Shown: positions 45,801 through 48,271 of the stretch, one piece after another | How positions within the stretch are numbered: position 1 is the first letter of the stretch | Layout: every line of letters starts with the position of its first letter | Assembly (NCBI GenBank): GCA_023429135.1 | Contig: JAEYWD010000030.1 | Location: 1 to 48,271 of the forward strand | Source: Bacteroidota bacterium | GTDB taxonomy: Bacteria > Bacteroidota > Bacteroidia > Bacteroidales > JAAUTT01 | Length of the DNA: 48,271 nt | Reading direction: 5' to 3' | Notes under the pieces: generated by a model | Databases searched by the model: none | The model's input: only the letters and a program-made list of their open reading frames with translations | Told to the model about the DNA's origin: nothing | Position numbers and translations under genes: made by a program

Positions 45801-45941
45801 GCAATCGAGATCGAATAGCGAATTGCTCCGCATATCCCCTCGCAGATCCGGCCGTACAGTTTTCCCGTATCCGGCTCCTCAGGTTAATGATTTGCTATCT
45901 GGAGCGAGAACTAATTTACACATTTTTATGAATTATCCGGA
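45801..45941 (-). mobile_element. Group II intron 3'-end fragment, second copy
   Basis: Domain V on the minus strand spans 45845-45877 (33 nt). It keeps GAGCCGG, a GAAA-type loop and GGCCGGATC, and the same domain VI follows. Similarity to the first copy extends about 65 bases upstream through an ACATTTTTATGAATTATCCG stretch (+ strand) and then stops. It lies about 25 bases before the start codon of the 199-aa gene. No intron-encoded protein is left. Confidence 0.7.
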
Positions 45942-46029
45942 GACCAACAAAAATGTCTGTCTAAAAAGATTTAGGTACCCCCATAAATACATAGACGCTG
46001 GTGCTCCGATGCAAGCAACGGATTTCGTT

Positions 46030-46091
46030 CAACCGGTAGCTCAAGCTGGGTCGTACCGACCACTTGAGCTCCTATTTATTAGCAACCGGTT
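46030..46091 (-). repeat. E-element copy 2: nested palindrome after the carboxypeptidase-regulatory-domain gene
   Basis: Nested arms: AACCGGT (46031-46037) with ACCGGTT (46085-46091), then AGCTCAAG with CTTGAGCT, then GGTCG with CGACC around TA. On the minus strand it begins TTGCTAATAAATAGGAGCTC. The core recurs at 47157-47199 and, diverged, at 43181-43213. It lies about 10 bases past the stop codon. The 45777-46101 gap holds only this element, the intron remnant and a small TCCGATGCAAGCAACGGA hairpin. Confidence 0.65.
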
Positions 46092-46101
46092 ATTTTTATT
46101 T

Positions 46102-46992
46102 CTAATATTCTAAGTCAACTTTCATTAATGGTACAAATAGGTTATGAAATTGCCAAGCTTCATTTCCATGTTTATAATAAACTTTATACTTTTTATAATT
46201 TTTCGTACAATGTAGTGTCACATTCCATTCATTAAGGTAAGAAAATGGTACCTTTTCACCTTTTTTATTGATCCAATAACTTTCAAATGAATTAGAATAA
46301 CAATTGTTTAATTTAGAGATTGCTTCAAGAACAACATAAAAATCGTTCTTAGGAATGATAATATTATAACCGGATAAATCTATTCTATTCCATTCCTTAT
46401 TTTTAAAATCACCAAACACTATCCTATCTTTGGAAATTAATTTATCAGGTGTGCCGTTTTCTCTCACTGAATAAAATGATAATAGTAAAGCGGCACTATC
46501 ACAAGTTTCTCTTGGTTTAACAGAAATCCCTATTAGCTTAGCATTAGATTGATTCGCTTTGAAATATATGGCTTTTTTAGAACCAATGAGCATATGCCCG
46601 CGTCTAAAAAGATCAACATTTCCTATTTTAATCTGTTCCTTTATTCTTTTACGGGGTTTTATAATTACTTCTGCCAATTCTATAGGCTGAGGCATAAGAT
46701 AGATTATTAAATTGCTGTTTTCTCTAATATTTTTAATATCAATTTTTTTAGTCTTGTAACCAACACATGAAATGGATAATGAATCAATATTTAATTTCTC
46801 TGTTGATAAGGCTTGTATTTTAAAATATCCATTTTCATCACAACTGGTGCCGATACTTGAGATAGGATAGTATAAATTAGCAAATGGAACCGACTTTTTT
46901 GTTGAATCATCAATAACTTGTCCTCTAAACTGAGAATTTGCCGTTTGGGAAAACAGATTTAAGCACAATAAAAAAATCACTAGTTTTTTCAT
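46102..46992 (-). CDS. Exported protein with carboxypeptidase-regulatory-like domain
   Basis: The start at 46992 (MKKLVIFLLCLNLFSQ) gives a good signal peptide. An ATG at 47010 would add six residues. Residues about 22-110 are a CarboxypepD_reg-like beta-sandwich (FRGQVIDDSTKKSVPFANLY, GYFKIQAL, ISCVGYKTKKIDI), as found at the N-terminus of Bacteroidota TonB receptors, here without a barrel. The C-terminal 170 residues are beta-rich (SKKAIYFKANQSNAKLIGIS, YVVLEAISKLNNCYSNSF). The role is unknown; probably periplasmic or surface-exposed. It is a single gene between E/F-type repeats. Confidence 0.75.
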   Translation of the reverse strand: MKKLVIFLLCLNLFSQTANSQFRGQVIDDSTKKSVPFANLYYPISSIGTSCDENGYFKIQALSTEKLNIDSLSISCVGYKTKKIDIKNIRENSNLIIYLMPQPIELAEVIIKPRKRIKEQIKIGNVDLFRRGHMLIGSKKAIYFKANQSNAKLIGISVKPRETCDSAALLLSFYSVRENGTPDKLISKDRIVFGDFKNKEWNRIDLSGYNIIIPKNDFYVVLEAISKLNNCYSNSFESYWINKKGEKVPFSYLNEWNVTLHCTKNYKKYKVYYKHGNEAWQFHNLFVPLMKVDLEY

Positions 46993-47032
46993 ATTCTTAA
47001 CTATAATCATCGAAGGAGATTTTTAACTGGTT

Positions 47033-47160
47033 GCTAACGTTGAGGGTATGCAGCGGGCGGGTTTTCGTGGTTACTTCATTATCCACCTTTAATGCCCTTG
47101 CCAGCAAGCCCGGAGCTTGCAAATTGCTCTGAAACCCACCTGATGTATACCCTATGTCAA
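47033..47160 (-). repeat. F-element copy 1: structured cassette-boundary repeat
   Basis: It runs from GCTAACGTTGAGGGTATGCA to a GTATACCCTATGTCAAG end (+ strand). Inverted segments AGGGTAT/ATACCCT and GGGTTT/AAACCC are nested, with an internal GTGG/CCAC hairpin. It aligns with 48023-48152. It lies between the stop of the 249-aa gene and the start of the carboxypeptidase-regulatory-domain gene. Confidence 0.65.
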
Positions 47161-47199
47161 GCTGGGTCGTACCGACCACTTGAGCTCCTATTTATTAGC
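47157..47199 (-). repeat. E-element copy 1 after the 249-aa gene
   Basis: On the minus strand it is GCTAATAAATAGGAGCTCAA then GTGGTCGGTACGACCCAGCTTGA, with GGTCG/CGACC and CAAG/CTTG arms. It is identical in the core to 46041-46083 and abuts F-element copy 1. Confidence 0.65.
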
Positions 47200-47216
47200 G
47201 GCTTCCATTTATTAAT

Positions 47217-47966
47217 TCAAAAAGGCAAATCATTTTTATCCATTTTCTTTTTTTGAGGTTTAGGGTATATATCATTATAATTAATACCATGATTCCTTAA
47301 AATGTTGAATCTATAAGAAAACACATCACCGGTACTAATGCCTTGCTCGTTTGAAATTTTAATTATTATCTCATCAACAAATTTATCTGTAATTTTTATA
47401 AAATGATTTGTTGATTGAATTGAAAGAATCTTATGGCTACTTGATTTTAGTTGATGAGCTTTTAAAACCTTTTGTTCCTTAAAGTAATCTAAAATTTGTT
47501 GGAAAACACCAGAGTATTCTATTTCAAGTTTATCATCGTGGAAAAGAAGTTTGGATTTAATTTCTTTCCCATGTACTAATATATTCCTCAAGCTAAAAAG
47601 AATCATTATTCCTTTCCATGTTTCATTGTCGACATAAAAATTCAAAGACTTTGGTAAAATAGTTTTACATATATCTAAATATTGATTCCAAGACGCTTTT
47701 GACAATTTTATTTGAATAGATTCCAATACTCTTTGATAATTTGCGTCGTCACTTTCATTAATCCGTTTTTCAATTATGCATCCAAGTAGTTCATTCAATA
47801 TGGCTTCAATGTATGTGCAAAGTAAAATTGTGATTGAAATATTAATACCTTGAATTAATTCAGGCTCATTTATTGTCTTTCGGATTTTATTTAGCCAATG
47901 AATATGGCTTATAAAATAGGCAGTAGTTAAAATAGAATTATTATAAGATATTGTTTTTTTCTCCAT
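47217..47966 (-). CDS. HEPN-like protein, 249 aa
   Basis: It is soluble and largely helical. An RN-x3-H motif in FSLRNILVHG (R127, H132) within helical surroundings matches the Rx4-6H signature of HEPN domains. The preceding helices (ITILLCTYIEAILNELLGCI) resemble RiboL-PSP-HEPN or MAE_28990-type proteins. HEPN proteins are often RNases in toxin-antitoxin or phage-defence modules. No antitoxin gene is adjacent, so activity as a stand-alone defence or stress RNase is only an inference. The C-terminus is very basic (PKPQKKKMDKNDL). It is a single gene flanked by F elements on both sides. Confidence 0.65.
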   Translation of the reverse strand: MEKKTISYNNSILTTAYFISHIHWLNKIRKTINEPELIQGINISITILLCTYIEAILNELLGCIIEKRINESDDANYQRVLESIQIKLSKASWNQYLDICKTILPKSLNFYVDNETWKGIMILFSLRNILVHGKEIKSKLLFHDDKLEIEYSGVFQQILDYFKEQKVLKAHQLKSSSHKILSIQSTNHFIKITDKFVDEIIIKISNEQGISTGDVFSYRFNILRNHGINYNDIYPKPQKKKMDKNDLPF

Positions 47967-48022
47967 TTGTTTTACTAATTCTTTATTAGCAGATAACTCG
48001 CGTTCTGTTTCTTATGGTTGCC

Positions 48023-48152
48023 GCTAACGTTGAGTGTATGCAGCGTGCGGGATTTCGTGGACGCTTTACTATCCACCATTACAGCCTTAGCTTGCGAGCG
48101 ATAAACTTGCATATTGCTCTGAAACCCTTATTACTGCTACACTATGTTGAAC
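48023..48152 (-). repeat. F-element copy 2: structured cassette-boundary repeat
   Basis: It runs from GCTAACGTTGAGTGTATGCA to CTACACTATGTTGAAC (+ strand). Outer arms AGTGTA/TACACT replace the AGGGTAT/ATACCCT arms of copy 1, so pairing is kept while bases changed. On the minus strand it is bracketed by GTTCAAC (an exact RYYYAAC match) and GTTAGC, as in attC sites. It lies about 57 bases before the 249-aa gene start. Confidence 0.65.
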
Positions 48153-48230
48153 TAAATCCCGCTTCACGGGATAGCTGTTGTTCCAAATATAGTTAAAGTC
48201 ACTGAAGAAAAGTTTATAATATCCTAAAAT
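48153..48230 (-). promoter_or_regulatory. D-element copy 1: promoter-bearing repeat upstream of the cassette-like units
   Basis: On the minus strand ACTTTAACTATATTTG has a perfect TAnnTTTG box (48184-48191), followed by an ATCCCG/CGGGAT hairpin and TAGTTCAAC. It is shared with 42881-42960. It points toward the 249-aa gene and the units beyond and could be their common promoter. The rest of the window to 48271 is AT-rich without a gene. Confidence 0.5.
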
Positions 48231-48271
48231 TTGTTGATTTCACATCTGACCATTTTGCCAGAAATCAAACT

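Noticed and set aside
45799..46113. Plus-strand open frame of 104 codons
   Set aside because: It runs through the intron remnant and the E palindrome; any coding similarity would be to non-coding repeats.
1..48271. tRNA, rRNA or riboswitch genes
   Set aside because: I looked for cloverleaf-type GGTTCGANTCC arms, rRNA-like blocks and known riboswitch cores on both strands and saw none I could support.

Overview
The window comes from a member of the Bacteroidota. The evidence is a SusC/SusD pair with an STN-bearing SusC, an ECF sigma/FecR pair, TAnnTTTG-type -7 promoter boxes, almost no Shine-Dalgarno sequences, many Bacteroidota-type outer-membrane and lipoproteins, and a moderate GC core flanked by AT-rich accessory DNA. 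The gene content fits a marine or anaerobic glycan degrader of the Marinilabiliales/Prolixibacteraceae kind, but that placement is inference.

Layout. (1) 1-7.8 kb, + strand: a small hypothetical gene with a good terminator, a degenerate 20-21 bp tandem repeat, an AAT microsatellite, then an AT-rich probable defence segment. It holds a 1625-aa STAND NTPase with an Mrr-like nuclease N-terminus, a PutAbiC-like membrane protein bracketed by inverted repeats, and a small three-helix membrane protein. (2) 7.8-8.7 kb: gene-free and packed with dispersed palindromic repeats. (3) 8.7-20.0 kb: a sugar locus, read as MFS sugar porter, GH2 lipoprotein, GH35 beta-galactosidase and a cytosolic DUF5107-TPR protein on the minus strand, with a divergent AraC-type activator. 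(4) 20.0-37.4 kb: a long minus-strand polysaccharide utilization locus. It runs ECF sigma, FecR, SusC, SusD, a large duplicated-domain lipoprotein, an exported FAD oxidoreductase, an FMN-motif/HEAT-like protein, a CstA-type transporter, an atypical GH97 and a HAD phosphatase. (5) 37.5-42.8 kb: a TlpA/DUF4369 thioredoxin-like lipoprotein, a broken small lipoprotein ORF, an anchored hypothetical protein, an inverted copy of a dispersed repeat, and an SGNH + MBOAT O-acetylation pair. (6) 42.9-48.27 kb: five single-gene units, all minus strand, AT-rich and functionally unrelated. They are separated by structured repeats and by three 3'-end remnants of group II introns.

How the genes work together. 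In region 3 the secreted GH35 and GH2 enzymes should release galactose-type sugars from glycans. The MFS porter imports them, the cytosolic DUF5107-TPR protein acts on or senses the product, and AraC responds to the sugar. In region 4 the STN domain of SusC, FecR and the sigma factor form a trans-envelope switch controlling glycan import. The exported flavoprotein and GH97 modify the cargo, and CstA and the HAD enzyme handle small products.

The strongest candidate for something undescribed is region 6. Two roughly 130-bp repeats there share a fold and carry compensatory base changes. A third site has an 18-bp perfect stem between attC-like R boxes, and group II intron tails lie next to the genes. 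Together these suggest an integron-like (or analogous) gene-cassette array with no recombinase inside the window. The cassette interpretation is inference; the repeats and the intron domain V hairpins are directly visible.
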